Assembly (NCBI GenBank): GCA_047967505.1
Contig: CM106539.1
Length of the DNA stretch: 64,000 nt
Direction: 5' to 3' (one strand)
Origin: Dipteris shenzhenensis
Lineage: Eukaryota; Polypodiophyta; Polypodiopsida; Gleicheniales
Shown one piece after another: positions 32,201 through 45,379 of the stretch. The position numbers were made by a program, and so were the translations under genes. The notes beneath the pieces were generated by a model. The model was not told the origin of the DNA. It did not search any database and was given only the letters and a program-made list of their open reading frames with translations. How positions within the stretch are numbered: position 1 is the first letter of the stretch; the number at the start of each line of letters is the position of its first letter.

Positions 32201-35200
32201 GAGTCATTACTATATATTAGTGAACTTCTTGCACATATGGATCCTACCATTCCACAACTTTGGGCCACAACTTTGGGATGATAACATGATGAGCATATTG
32301 TTGGAGAAGTTGCTCAAGGAAAAGGTATCAAGAGAAAAGTGAATGAGTTTCTATGGCATAAAGCAAACACATTTTGTATTCTTAATATCATGAATATACA
32401 AAAGTGGTTATCAAAGATATGAGGATGAGCAGGTCAAAAGAAATGCACATAGAAGAACATTTAGGAGGACACATAGGAGTGAACCATATCTAGAGGAGCT
32501 TGCCATTCTCCCAAAGGACATGTTAAGATGCCCTTTAAAAAGCAGAATCTAGAGGTCTGGAAATATGTTGATAATAATAGAAGCACATGTGATTGGGGTG
32601 TGTTGGAAAACTTTCTTCAAGCGAGCTAGGCAAGCACTTTTGATAATAATCTTATTATACAAGACATAATGGAATTTGGATTTTGAAATTTTAATATTTT
32701 TTTGATGTCAAATGCTTTAAGGTTATCTATCGTGGTCCCAATGCAACAGTGAGGAAGGACCCTTGTGGCTTTTTTGGCATAGACTCCTCAAAGATACAGA
32801 CAAATCAAAGTGATGCTTTTGTGCTTCCCTAACAATGTGAGTAGGTATCATTTCATGTTCCATGATTTGATTGATATATAATCATATACATATACATATA
32901 TATGTATATGGATATGATTATATATCAAAGATATGTGAAGTGATACTTTTGTGCTTCCTAAACAATGTGAGTAGGTATCATTTCATTTTCCATGGTTTTA
33001 TTGATATAATAGTTGGATATACATATATTATTTGTTAATGTGAATATTTAAAAACAAGGGTTCAAATCGATCGTTAATAATGTTATTTTTTCTATTAATA
33101 TAATGATATTTCATCCAAAAAGTATAGATCCAAGATGGTGGTATGCCATTCAGGCTAGCCCTATAGGGTTGTAAAGACCTACTACATGACCATATTTCCT
33201 CATTTATAGAAGTCTCATACTCCAAATAGGTTTTTCACATTAGTTCACCAAAATTGACATCGCATGGGATTCACCATGTGCAACGTCTCAACTTCATCCA
33301 GACTTTCATTAACCATTCAGGTCACTTTAAGGACCCATTACCAAATACACACCTCTCCATGAGAGATATTCTAAAACTCCCCCTTAGACAAAAAAGGGAA
33401 AGAAAAAACATCAATTTCTGAACAAATACTGTCAACCTCATAATTATTGTTAGCTTGCAGAGATAGACTCTAGTGTTAATTGATTGCATTGGGGTTTTGA
33501 CATTTTGAGAGAATTTTTTTGCAAGTTTGTGAGTTTTTTTCAAATATTTCTATGTGTGAATTTTATAGCTAGTGGCTAGTTATAATTCATGCATATCACC
33601 ATGTAAGTATAAATAATAATAAAACTGTGCAATATATTTCTTAAACATAGAAAACACTCAATGGAAACCACAGAGCTAATTCTATTAGAGGAAAAGATCT
33701 CGTCATAAATAACTTGAATCAATAGCTCATTGTTAAGCTACAAACACATGCAAGCATTAGCCAAGCATCCTTGCATTTGTGCATTCATTGAGCCAAGCAT
33801 AAATAGCTTGAAACAATAGCTCACCGGTGAGCTACAATGATAAGGTGCCAAAAACTATTTTCTCAGATGGCATTTTGGGGTATCATCTACAAGTACCCAT
33901 GTTTGCAGTCATTTTCAAGGTTTTGGGGCCTTTTGAGCTTATTTATGGTGTCAAAGAGGTCAAATTGTGCATGTATCAAAAAATTTGTTTTGTTCCAAGG
34001 AATTTATACCCCTCTGGCAACGTAGTTCAAGTTTTGTTTTATTCCAAAGAATTTGTACCAATGGAGTAGAGTATTTGAACATCAGTATTTTCTAGTTTTG
34101 TGGGAGATGTGATTCTTTGTATTAGGTCCTCTACATGTAAGAATACAAGAAGTGCATATAACATTATTTTAAATTTCCCCCAATGCTAAATGCATAGTTC
34201 TACTTAAATTTTCCCATTCAAAAAACATTATATTTGAGTCAAATCAATCCATGTAGCTAGAGATCAAGGTGGTTGTAAGAGTTCTACACTATATGATCTT
34301 TAATGGCATGCCATGAGCTATAGAAAAAATTCAATAAAAACTCACACAACTAGCAAAAACTTACTTGCAAAATGCCAAGCTCCACTGCATTGTGTGATAG
34401 TATAGACTTAAATGATGGAAGGAAAGTGCACTTTAGTCGGTTGCCTATGAGTTGGTCATGTGCAATGATAGAGTTAGAAAGTACAATGCATATAGACAAT
34501 CGAAGGAAGATGTTTGGGGATGAGTCTACTCATGTATTACAAGTTCCAATATGAACAACCACTAAAACAATTGATCATCAGCAACAATTAGCTAACCGCT
34601 TTAAAAAGTATTAGACGTCTTTATTTATTTGGATGCCTTGCATTATAGAATCTACAATGGATACACTTAGTCAATGGACTCATTAGGGTATGACAGGCGA
34701 CCATAGGGTTAACACATTGACTCCCAGATTGCTATGCTACTTGATGAACTATTAGACGATGTTGGCTTTGTATACTACAAGAATGTGTCACTTCCACTGC
34801 CAAATGCAATATCATTGTGGCACCAAAGGTTAAATTGGCCACTAGTCACCAAATGTCTACTCTGACCTAACTAACACCTAGCACTCCTAATGGGAATGAA
34901 AACCATTTCATTTTTGAACCATGTTGCTAATGAAGGACTAGAGTCATTGAAATTAAGTTGAAGTCATTGAATGCAATCAAGAATTAGAGGGGAAGTCTGG
35001 GTAACCTTGATAATGTGCCTGCTTGATATCATCCTTCTAGACCTTGCTGTAGGGCCCCTAAATTGCAAGGAGTCAAATAGATTCTAGGGGAGGATACATT
35101 CGGTTCCAAACATCTTGGAGTGGTTTTAAGGGGTGGATGGTTCGGGCTCATACAGTGGGTCACCCTAATCATTTGGAGTGGTTGACCAATCGTGGGAGGT

Positions 35201-35924
35201 TAAATAGTAGAAAAACTTCAAACCAAAGTGATAATAGATCATAGAACTTGAGTAACCAATTGGATTGATCATATCAATTAACTAGGGGCAACCCATAGTG
35301 AGGTGGAGGCAGCTATGGCAAATGTATGTGTGATTGACTTCGAGGAAACATGTATCGTGCATGCAGAATTACACTCAATCACATCTCAAAGTATGGAGAA
35401 TGGGTGTGACCGTAAACATGATAAGTGTTAAAGAGTTAAGATTGATTGAGATACCTATGGGTGTTCATGTGTTTGATTTATGATCCCGTTTTAATTTGAT
35501 ATAGGATGCAGTGCCACACCCGCATATGTTGCCCTATGCTCGTCGTGAGGAGGTGAAGCATCGGCGATATGAGATGGGATCTCAGGAGGGATTATTACGG
35601 ATGCATGGAGTGATGGTGATAGTAGCCCTCTGCCATTACCTCATGAGGTCATGGAGGAGGAGGTGTTTGATGATATGGTGTGGGATTTATATGTCTATCA
35701 ATCCTCAGGTATGGATGATAGCATGGAGTAGGACAATCTTTTTACCACAGCATCGACTCCACTGTTTGAGGGGTGCACATTCTCTATTCTACGTGCATTA
35801 CTCCACTGTTTGAATGCATTACTCAAGTAATCTTTAAAGTCTATATTGCAAACATGGTGAATTATGCTAGTGGGTCAATTACTCCAATGATTTTTCTCAT
35901 TTATGGTATTCATGTGCAGGCTAT
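29263..35924. other. AT-rich stretch without convincing genes
   Basis: No transposon or host protein motif could be supported in 6.6 kb. Short open frames (for example 29859-30218 and 31995-32195) have no recognisable domain. A 35515-35740 stretch has a run in one frame reading DAWSDGDSSPLPLPHEVMEE that looks coding-like but is isolated. A notable palindrome is listed separately. The composition suggests old, unrecognisably decayed insertions. Confidence 0.4.
32808..33008. repeat. Near-perfect 58-bp palindrome flanked by 70-bp direct repeats
   Basis: Positions 32871-32928 (TTGATATATAATCATATACA and its inverted counterpart) form a palindrome with one mismatch in the outer 24 bases of each arm. 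Direct repeats of about 70 bases (32808-32878 and 32938-33008, sharing CTTTTGTGCTTCC and AATGTGAGTAGGTATCATTT) flank it. The DNA or an RNA copy could form a long hairpin. Confidence 0.8.
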
Positions 35925-36215
35925 TGAGAGTGCTCTCAACGGAAGCAAGAATGGAAGAAGGAGAGAGAGAGAGATAGAGAGCCACACAAGTTTTGGTGGG
36001 TGCAGAACCACCCTAATCTTCTTTTTCATTCATTTATATATGTGTTTGAGTATTGTACATAACCAGGGTAAAGGCACAGTGACCTTTAACCCCCACAACC
36101 TCCCACTTAAAGGACAATGTGCCTTTAAGGGAGAACAATCAATGAGCATACTGTCCAATGCCCATCAATACATGAAAATACTCAAACCGCTGACTAGGTA
36201 GACTCTTCGTCAGCC
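35925..36215 (-). mobile_element. 3' end of a second copia copy of the 21.9-kb family, inverted
   Basis: Minus-strand LTR 36097-35925 (TGTGGGGGTTAAAGG...CTCTCA) is nearly identical to the LTR at 27681. It is preceded by the same polypurine tract (36098-36108) and by about 105 bases matching the pol end and trailer (27570-27680). Homology stops at about 36215, so the rest of the element is missing. No target duplication can be tested. Confidence 0.85.
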
Positions 36216-36299
36216 CAACTCATAGACTTGGCGACGCACACATTCATGAGCTGACCAATCTAGTATCTTGTCAACATTCTTGGGAGTCGGTCCTCATAG

Positions 36300-37712
36300 C
36301 TTAGTACCAGCACGGGTGATTATGCTAATCTCTGGGCACACCAGTAGATCATCATCAACAATGTGTACCATCGAAGTGCTGGGCATTTTCTGACCATCTT
36401 TTGCTGCTCCGCGTGTTGTCGATCCCATTCTTGAGCCTCCAAGCGTTCGTTCCACCAATGGCCTTCACCCAAACAAAAGAAGCAGGTCTTCGAATAATTT
36501 TGACACGACCCCCGCCTCCATGTTCGCATTCGCGGCCATCACCACCTCTGCCTCATTGGAATGTCTGTTGTTGTGGCTGGAATGCTTGCTGTTGCGGCTC
36601 TTCTTACACAAAAGATGCAGTCACATCTTGTTGTTGACCAATCGCTCTCTGGTCGTGCCCATCATAAAAGCATGCCACCATGTTGTGTGTATTAGGCAAA
36701 TCGTGCACCAATTCACATTAAGAGCACACTCGACTGCGGAGTGACCAGGATTATGATAGTGAGTACACCATATCCTTTTCAAGCCTTTAGGTACGAATCC
36801 TTCTCCGAAAGCCACTGGTGTGCCCTTACCTCCTTTAGCGGTCCTCTAGGTCTTCGTCTCTGCCTCTAAGTCGGAATCCTCCAAACTAGTACCTTCAGAC
36901 CTCCTGTCTGAAAGGTTGCATCCGAATCCTCCTCACTATCATCCGACTTCTTGGATTTGGACAATTTCTTCTTAGATTTTCTCTTCCTCAATTTGCAATT
37001 TTTGGATGTCCTCCCGTGTAGCGATTCCCCTGCTCACACTGCTTATGATATGACCACCACAAGTGTTGTCTGTGTCCGATCCACTATGGCCAATGCCGTC
37101 CGCAGATCCCGTGATAGCCTCAAAATGTAGTAGTCATTGAGTACCTCTTGAGCAAGGCGTTGAGCCACAGGTACACATTGCAAGAGTAAATTGAATTTAG
37201 ACGCATAACCTTCCACATCCTAATCGCCTTGTTCCAAGCTATGCAATCTCTCCAGAGTTTTTGGGATCGATTTTTCTTGATGAAATCACCTCAAGAATGC
37301 ATCGCGGGCCGCATCATATGTGGTGAAATGGCTCACTGCATACTCTGCCAACAACCAGCATGCTGCCTTACCCGATAAGGTTGACTCAAAAATCACCTCT
37401 TTTTGGAGCGGTACCACAACTCCCGGATTGTTGATTCCATACACCTTTTCAAGCATCCGAACATGCACATTAGGGTTGTCCAACTTTTTTCCCAAAAACT
37501 TGGCATACTTGATGTTACCCAGCACAGCCATCACCACACTACCAACATTTGGTGCTCCTCTAGATGGCCTTCCTTGATTGAAGAGATTGCAAGAAGCCAC
37601 GGAAACTATAGTTGGAGACGAAGATGCACTCAACACCAGGTGTGCATCAAAATCGAGACCCATACCCACAGCTTTGGCAATGAAACTGACTATGCAGGTG
37701 GGCTCTGATGCC
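36300..37712 (-). pseudogene. Gypsy-type gag with primer site, minus strand
   Basis: On the minus strand a degenerate tRNA-Met primer site (GGCATCAGAGCC, plus 37701-37712) is followed about 45 bases later by a 127-codon frame (37669 to 37286) with SGKAACWLLAEYAVSHF and YDAARDAFLR, the capsid-like region of a gypsy gag. Further minus-strand frames with stops continue to 36320. One has a knuckle CFFCLGEGHWWNE in which the final Cys is replaced by Arg. A basic KKKLSKSKKSDDSEEDSD-like stretch lies between. The 5' LTR should lie right of 37717, but its limits were not found. Confidence 0.6.
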
Positions 37713-38879
37713 GATTGACCCCTCCCAGAGCTTCTTGCGAATTGTCAGCCCCATGCTTAGGATCACTGTTGTGCCGTCGTAGCTGCATAGTTAGTGTCAA
37801 GGGATCAGGAGGTCCTTTCGAGCGTGTGCACATGCATGCCTACTAGGAAGCCAATAACCACAAAATAGACTACCACAACCACCAGATGAGGTTCTTCATT
37901 GGAATTTCTATAGTCTCTCAACTGTAAGCAAGATGCTGGGGGTCAAAACGCATCTGATGGAGTTCATCTTGAAATCCTCGGATGTGTCTCCTCACCACAG
38001 CAATCTCTCGGAGTGAGCGCAACTGCATGCAAACCTCATGGGAAGTGGCTCCATAAAGATGGCAAGGAGTGAATGACATGAGTGCTCAATTGCCCGATCG
38101 TGAATTCCTTGCGTGATGGTAAGAATGGGCATTGTGATCGCCAATGTGTAACGTCATAAATGCACACATACGCTATGAAAAGCAATAGACAAATGATAGA
38201 TACGCACAACATCCATGAGACAGGATACAGATTTGCGAGAGATAGAACATTGAAGAACACTGCATTCTAGAGCAATAGCTCGCACAACATCTGTGTACCC
38301 CCAATTATCTCAAAATGCTTAGTAATAGCATGTGTACAGAACCGTCTAACAGTTAGAGAAATAGTCATTGGAGACTACAACCGCTTGGAGATCTGAACTG
38401 TCAATCCTTGTGGCAGCTAACCTACCCTCGCACACCCCTCTAGGTCATTGTTGCTAACCCGCATGATTATGCAATAACATTTTAGTCCTATTAATCCTAA
38501 TTTGACATACAATGGTTGCCTACCAATTGTGCCCATCCAATTGATTACCATGAGTCCCTCCTCGATTACATTTCATTAGGAACTTGGCTAGTACTCTTTG
38601 ATCTTCATGCCACTTTTTTTGGCAATTTTCCTCCACAGGTCTTCAAGCATCACTGTCCCATTATCACAATAGTGTTTGAGCTTATGCTGCCCTGAAAATT
38701 TTGTTTCTTCACCAATAGTGTAGCACATACGGCAAGATCAACATGCATGCCTTATATCAATTTCTTCTTTTTGATGTGTCAACCACTACATATCCTTTTG
38801 TGCTTCCTTTTGACCATGCGTATATGTTGTGCTACAACCCTTACACTTTGTATGAGAAATTCTACTAGCACAATTGCCT
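37713..38879. other. Presumed LTR or flank, no gene seen
   Basis: The sequence immediately right of the primer site should be the 5' LTR of the minus-strand gypsy gag, but no second copy is present to define it. No coding motif was found. Confidence 0.35.
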
Positions 38880-39550
38880 CATGACAAAGAGATGTTATTC
38901 ATTGTGACCTTGAATTTTTTATGATAGCCCCACAACATGGTTTGTAGCTTACGATCCATACAATTGTGCAGTTTTTGTCCATGATCTTGGAAGGATTTTC
39001 TTAAGCACTTTGTTTGTGGCCTCTACTTGAAATTTCACTCTTAGATAGTAAGGGGTAGATGTCTTATGTTGAATCAATAACTCCTTCCCACTAATTGTAT
39101 CATTGAATCGATGAAGATTATCTATTAAAGCCAAATTTGCTTAGGACCATTTGGTGACATAGGTGGTTGCTACCTTGTTCCCACCTAGACAGTTGGCAAT
39201 TTGAATGGACCTCTAAAATCTAGACTTCACATGTGAAAGGGCTCCCATAGGTATGTGTGACTAAGTGGCATGTGATCTTCAAACTTTTTTTAGTCAAGGC
39301 ATTTTCATATATCACATCTTTTTGCAATACTTCATTACATCTATATACATTGTATTCCACCACAACTTAGCAATCAATATCTTCTTGACTGTGACTTTGT
39401 TTTAGAAAATAACTTCCTATCACTCTGTGATGAGCTTTAACCGTAATTATTGTCCTCTTATGTTAAGAATCACTCTTTGTGAAATCATATCCCTGAGGCT
39501 TTTTAGGGTGGGTATCTTGCAATCAATGTATACTTCTAGGACTTTAGTTC
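38880..39550 (-). pseudogene. Decayed gypsy integrase, minus strand
   Basis: In minus-strand order, with frame changes, the sequence shows a zinc-binding remnant (KRCDI-x-KC), then NKVATTYVTKW, IQHKTSTPYY, FQVEATNKVLKKIL and, in the next frame, MDRKLQTMLWGYH. These correspond in order to the zinc finger, the core and the E-containing helix of plant gypsy integrases of the Athila/Tat type. Stops and shifts are frequent and part of the core is missing, so it is long dead. It lies in the same orientation as the gag at 36.3-37.7 kb but on its upstream side, so the two are probably different elements. Confidence 0.65.
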
Positions 39551-40613
39551 AACTCTTTGCCTCCCATTTGTTGATACACCATCACAAAATATTATATTAC
39601 ACTTTTAATATGTCCTTCTCATCGTACATTAATACAATGAACAACCCTACATCAAGTAGCTGATCAAGTATCTCCATCTTCCTTCCTCCCATCTTTCTCC
39701 TTCATCAATAGTAGGGTTCTTTACTTTTCTTGTAAACTCCATCCCACCATCTTTCTTCATTGGTGCATCTCTTATAGACACTTCAAAGTAAGGTCACCAA
39801 AAATGTTGTCTACAAATTGCACCCAACTCTATGATTCATTTTGCTCCATCATGCATGTAGGTTGTGCATGCTCTGGCCCTATAATGGAAGTATATGTAGC
39901 TCAAGATGGGCTAATGGAAGTTCATAGGGTGGAATTTTTGTGCTCACAAACCCTCATGAAAATTGCATATTTGTATGGAAGATAAAATAATAAACAAATG
40001 TGAATTCAGATACAATTGCATAGTGCATATACTGCCAATGGCTTAGATCGAATTCTGAGAAGAAAATTACTTCTTTAATTGCTCACTCATATGTGAAATA
40101 CCATACAAATGGAACTACCCTCGAAATATCACACTCAAAAGACCCCTCTATCCTATCACCACACTTGCTCATGTAATACATTGCAACCCTACAAATGCTA
40201 CTACTTCTACATAACCTCACACCCATCCATAACCACTACCCAACTACAACTCCCATTCACATGACCATGTATTTTACAATCGACTATTGATTCCTTGAGC
40301 ACTCTCTCCCATCAGGCATACAGAGAGTTTTGCATAAGTTTGTTCTATTGATGATGTCGAGACGCTTGGTGAAATTGCTTTGTAAATTTTGGCCACCTCC
40401 TCCATGGTTTCTCTCAATGCACCAACTCCATTAATCTCAAAACTTATTGCGACTTGCTCCATTGGACTCAAACTTTTCACTACAAATCATTTCATCCTTT
40501 GTCACTTTGTGCTTCACCTTGGCCTTTTCTTTGTCCTTTTTTTTGTAGAGTTGGGCTCATTTGGGGGCTCAACAATTTCCATTTCTTATGTTGTTCTAAT
40601 GGCAATCTCTTGT

Positions 40614-40645
<32 letters not shown>

Positions 40646-42500
40646 CATATATACAAACATCCATTACATATATCTTATAGATATTTTAAATATATAGCAT
40701 TTGTATATAGCATAACGTGTTTGTTTTAATGGTCATATATGTGTTGGTATGTATGGTTGTTTATACTATGTGATTCTATATATGTTTTTTCATGGGACAT
40801 ATATACATGGAAAGGAGGGAAAATAAAAAAAAAGAAAAAAAATGATCTGACTCCCTGCCCAAACGGGGCTATCCTCCCTCATTTGCTACTTCCTACACAA
40901 CCAATATACCACCATTACGCTTATACTAGTCCTTCTGCCCTTTTTTGCATACAATTGGAATGATCCACTGTACCTACCTTCAGTTGAGTGTGGTAGCTCC
41001 TTGCCTGTCTATCTAGATCAAAGCCAAGCACAACTTTTAGCCTATTTGCAGTGTTTGGTTAGAGAAACTGACTGGATCAGAGCAGTTGGAGCCAACCCTG
41101 AAATTTCAAGCCTTCAATGGGCTTCAAAGCCCCTTAGCCGATTCGCAGCTCCCCAGCCCTCTTCTGTTCCATGTGATGTGCTTCCAAGTAAGTTCCAGTT
41201 AAGGCTTTAGCCTTTCACTAGAAATTCCTTGATTATTTGTGTGCATCCTATTTTACCATTCCCCATTGTATGTGGCTTGACTCTTGAATAAGGGCCCCTA
41301 ATGTTCCTAAAAATAAATTCTATTAATTAGTCGAAGGGGGAGTGGGGGCGGGGGGAGTGGTATAAAGGAAGCCAAAATATTTCACCATGTCTCGATTCTA
41401 CCATGCTCCAGATTCTTCCTCACCGCACCTAGCGCAAAGTATAAATCCCCAAGGGCTGCGAGGGGGAGGCGGATGCAAAGGGAAGGGAGAGAAGAGCAAG
41501 AGGGAAAGGAGAGCGAGAGAGATGGAGCAAGATAGATGAAGTGAGAGGGAAGAAGGAGAGAGATGAATAGATGGAGAGAGAAATGGAGACGTGGCCTTCA
41601 ATAGCAAGGTCTAGATCAAAACTTGCTAGGAATAAAGGGAAGAGAGGCACGGAAGAGAGAAGGCTGAGCGAGGGCTAAGGGGAGGGAGAGAGAGATGCAA
41701 TCGGGTGGTCAAAGCGAGGCTCCTCTGTACTTTCCGTGAAGCTGGGTGCCATCTTCCTCAGTATCTCTCGTTGCTAGGAGACATTACCAGAATTTCCTTT
41801 GGAAAATTATGAAATTTTTTTGATTGATTCCGGTCCAAGATACTGTGTCATTTGATAGTTTCAAATTTTGAATGCGAAGGAGCCATTAGATTATGTCCCC
41901 ATTCTATCACTCGAATAAATTATAATGGCATCTCCTACAGATAAGACATTTGCTTGAGTTTCGTAATGGCGTTCTTATTAAACATTCCACTATAGGCGTT
42001 CATAATGGCATCTTCTATTTGGTGAAGCAGGATAGCATTTCTACTATCATTAACATTGTGAGGCCGAGTTGTTGTAGGTGTGGGTACATCTATATCTATG
42101 GTATCTATACTATTCTTTAAGGAGAGGATCCACGTGGAGGATTTATGGAGGTTCAGGACGTGCAAAAGGTAGCTTCGTGGGAGGTTCGGGCATACAACAA
42201 GGTTCGGAGGAGTGCCATGTAAGGAGGAGCATGCTATTGCATGACATGTCCTCGCATAGGTCTGAGAGCTCAACTTGTAGTCCGGCTCGGAGGATGCGCC
42301 CTAGCATGCCATGTGTCACCGCGCAAGTCTAGGACATCAAACCTCTAGTCTGGCATGAGTGGAGCAACTCAGTAGTAGTCTGGTTTTGTCAGAGCACAAG
42401 ATGACACATGCAGGTGCACGAGGATTATGAGGCACCTCTCTTTGAGTGTTGGACACATGTCACATTCTCCGATGCCATGTAGCTCAGCGGTCATGCCACT
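39551..42500. other. Stretch without recognised genes; simple repeats
   Basis: Contains a (TA)n run at 40616-40643 and a GA-rich tract at 41460-41700. A 68-codon minus-strand frame at 40274-40480 (MEEVAKIYKAISPSVS) may be an exon or element remnant but is unassigned. Nothing else supportable was seen. Confidence 0.4.
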
Positions 42501-42529
42501 TGTTGTACGCAAGACTAATAGTAGAGAGA

Positions 42530-42596
42530 GAGCAAGCATGTTGACACATGGAGAGAGAGGGGGAGAGAGAGAGAGAGATGAGAGAGAGAGAAGAGC

Positions 42597-42661
<65 letters not shown>

Positions 42662-42810
42662 AGGGGAGAGAGAGAGAGGGGGGGATGGGGAGAGAGAGAG
42701 AGAGAGTAGAGCAAGGAGAGGAGGGAGAGGGGGGGGAGGGAGAGAGAGAGAGAGAGAGGGGGGGGAGAGAGGGGGAGGGGGGGGAGGAGGAGAGAGTGAG
42801 AGGAGATCGA

Positions 42811-42869
<59 letters not shown>

Positions 42870-42925
42870 ACAATATAATCTATGTTTATTATAACATATA
42901 ATATTATATATTATAATATTATGTA

Positions 42926-42956
<31 letters not shown>
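42530..42956. repeat. Long (GA)n microsatellite with (TA)n tail
   Basis: About 340 bases of near-continuous GA dinucleotides with G-run interruptions (42540-42865), followed by a TA-rich tract to about 42956. The overlapping ORFs on both strands (Glu/Arg-rich or Leu/Ser-rich) are artefacts of the repeat. Confidence 0.95.
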
Positions 42957-45379
42957 CTATTATTTATCTTTATTCCTTCTCCCTCCTCCTCCCTTCTCCT
43001 CTTCCTCCTCCCTCCTCCTTGGTTCTCTTACCTGTCGTAGATGGGTCAGGCTACTTGTGTAACTTAAAGGGTGTGTGATAGCGATATAATGATGAAGGAT
43101 ATCTTTTCATTGTTGCTTCTTTTCTACTATGAACATCTATTAGTAACTACAAGAAATAGAGTTCATGGTCTTCTTGGTCCAAAATGACATCCATAAAAAG
43201 AAAAGAAAAGAAATCTAGATAATATCATTGCTTTCAATTTTTCTTCGGTGCAACTACCATGGGAAATCTATTTTGTTCCAAACCATCAATGGATCTTGCA
43301 TGCAATAGTTGTTAAAGTTATTCCTTCATCCCCTTTTGCATAGTTTGGTTTCAGGTATTGTGACACCAAAAATTGATATTTTTTATTTGGCATTGTATTG
43401 TTTTCTTCTATGTTTGATAAAGTTTGAGTATCAAGTGATAGCCTAACAGCTCTCACTTATTTCTATTTTCTAAGATATTGTATGGGATTGAGAGGATGAG
43501 TGGAATGGATCATTGTAAATACCATGTGTATGAATGATAAATACCTTGGTATGGGGTGAGAGTTATTAATGTATGGGATATTATGGGGTTTTTAGAAAAT
43601 AGGAAGAGTGAGTCATATAAAGAGGTGGGCTCATGTCCATGTGTTCCAATAATATAAGAGAGCCACATGCCAAGCGTCTGGAAGGCATGTGGAGGAGTGT
43701 GGAGTCAAGAGGAATCCTTCTAGAATTCCCATGTGGAATAAGGAGGATGTGGACATATGGAAAAGAGAGGGTCCCTATGGGCTCCATGTGGGGAGACTCT
43801 TGACTTTCTCAATATTTTAAGTCTTGAGCATCTTTTGATGGGACACATGGCAAGAGTATCCAAAAAGGACATGGATGGTGATGTATGGGCTTATGTGATT
43901 GATGGGGAAAAGAATCTATAGGCAGCAATTGTAAATGGGTGAAGGAGGGTGACAAAATCTCTATAAAAGGAGCCCTTCTCTCCCTTGTTCATCATCTCTT
44001 CCACCATTAGGCCTCATTTTGTTGTAGCTCTAGTCTCCTTAAGCCTCTTCCATGAGCCTTCTCTCCCTCTTGTAGACATTCTCTTATGTAGACTCTTGAG
44101 TCCATCTCATTCTCTCTCTATGAGTAGTCTTGGAGTTTTTGCTCACTCTTGTACATATGAAACCTCTTCTTCTTCATTGTGTTTGTAGTATTTTGAGTTA
44201 CATTGGAGTGGAGTCTCACTCTATTGGTAATGAAGGTCACTTCAAGTTCTCTCTCTTGAGTGTCTCTTTCCTTTTTCCATTATTTTCTCTTCCAAAGTGC
44301 TTAAAAGTGTTGTCTATTTGGCTGCTCATTGCACATACATGGTTTATCTATTTCCCAAGTGACAAAGGGAGCTCTTCCTTCCCTCCTAGGCAACCTCTAT
44401 GGGACTTGGATCATTGATGAAGTTTAAGCATGGAGACAATTTTTACCCCCGTCCAGTAAACTGCCCATATCTTTCCGACCGCTTCTCTATTTCTTACGAA
44501 ACTTATATCAAAGTGAAGCCCATTTCAAGATGCATCTCAATACGTGTTTGAATATTTAATATCATGCCTTTGTTGAAAGTTATGGGTCTTTGTGTCTTAT
44601 AACATTTGGAGAGTGTTTTGGCTAAGTGTAATGGTGTCTATGAAGGAGGTGCAATGTTTCCTCAGAACCTACCCATCCGACCCAATTAGGCCCTTCAAAC
44701 TCCTCGATATATATCAGTTCATGACGTGTTGAGCCACAAGATCTTCTTTCAACAACGTATCGCTCTTCTCTTTGGCACAAACCGGCTTGCTGAGATTATG
44801 GCCTCCGCTCATCCTTTCCTTTTCCCTATGCTCGAGTACAACATCACTTGGGATGTTACCATCTTCATTCTCATCCAAGGGAGGATAGTATGGTGTGGTC
44901 TCTTGGTATAAAAGATTCTTTTTAATGTCCCTTTCCCAGTGATGAATATCTCTATCACTCAGTTTGAAAGCATCAGGAAGTGAAGAGGTGCGTGAAGTTT
45001 ATTACTCCCAACTTCATGTCACATCTCTTTTGGTAGAGACGCCAGGTACGTTTGGTATTGGATTCATCCCACCTTACTAAACGGTCTCAGGTGTAATGGA
45101 TTGCATGTTGTGCCTGGTATGGGCATGTGTTTTTTGATGTGATAAAGAAGATGCCTGGAAGAACTCCGTTATAAGAGATTGCAACCCGTTTAAGAGAACT
45201 AGAAGATTGTGAAGGTGATGCTCAAGCTATTCGCACAGTCATCATGATCATATCCTTTATGTTTGCACTCTTGAATATGTTGGTGAATCGACAACACCGG
45301 CAGCACGCACAATGATGGATTGGGGATTGTTTCATGCACTAGTAGCTTGGTGTGAACATACATATGTATGGGGTTATGA
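42957..45379. other. No clear gene; possible LTR with TATA box
   Basis: A CTATAAAAGGAGCCC box near 43959 followed by CT-rich sequence resembles an LTR promoter and leader, but no paired copy or primer site was found. Short frames to 44911 have no recognised motif. The right end approaches a copia integrase remnant. Confidence 0.35.

Noticed and set aside
42427-42894. 155-codon Arg/Glu-rich ORF (and its minus-strand Ser/Leu-rich counterpart)
   Set aside because: Both are translations of a (GA)n microsatellite; open frames follow automatically from the dinucleotide repeat.
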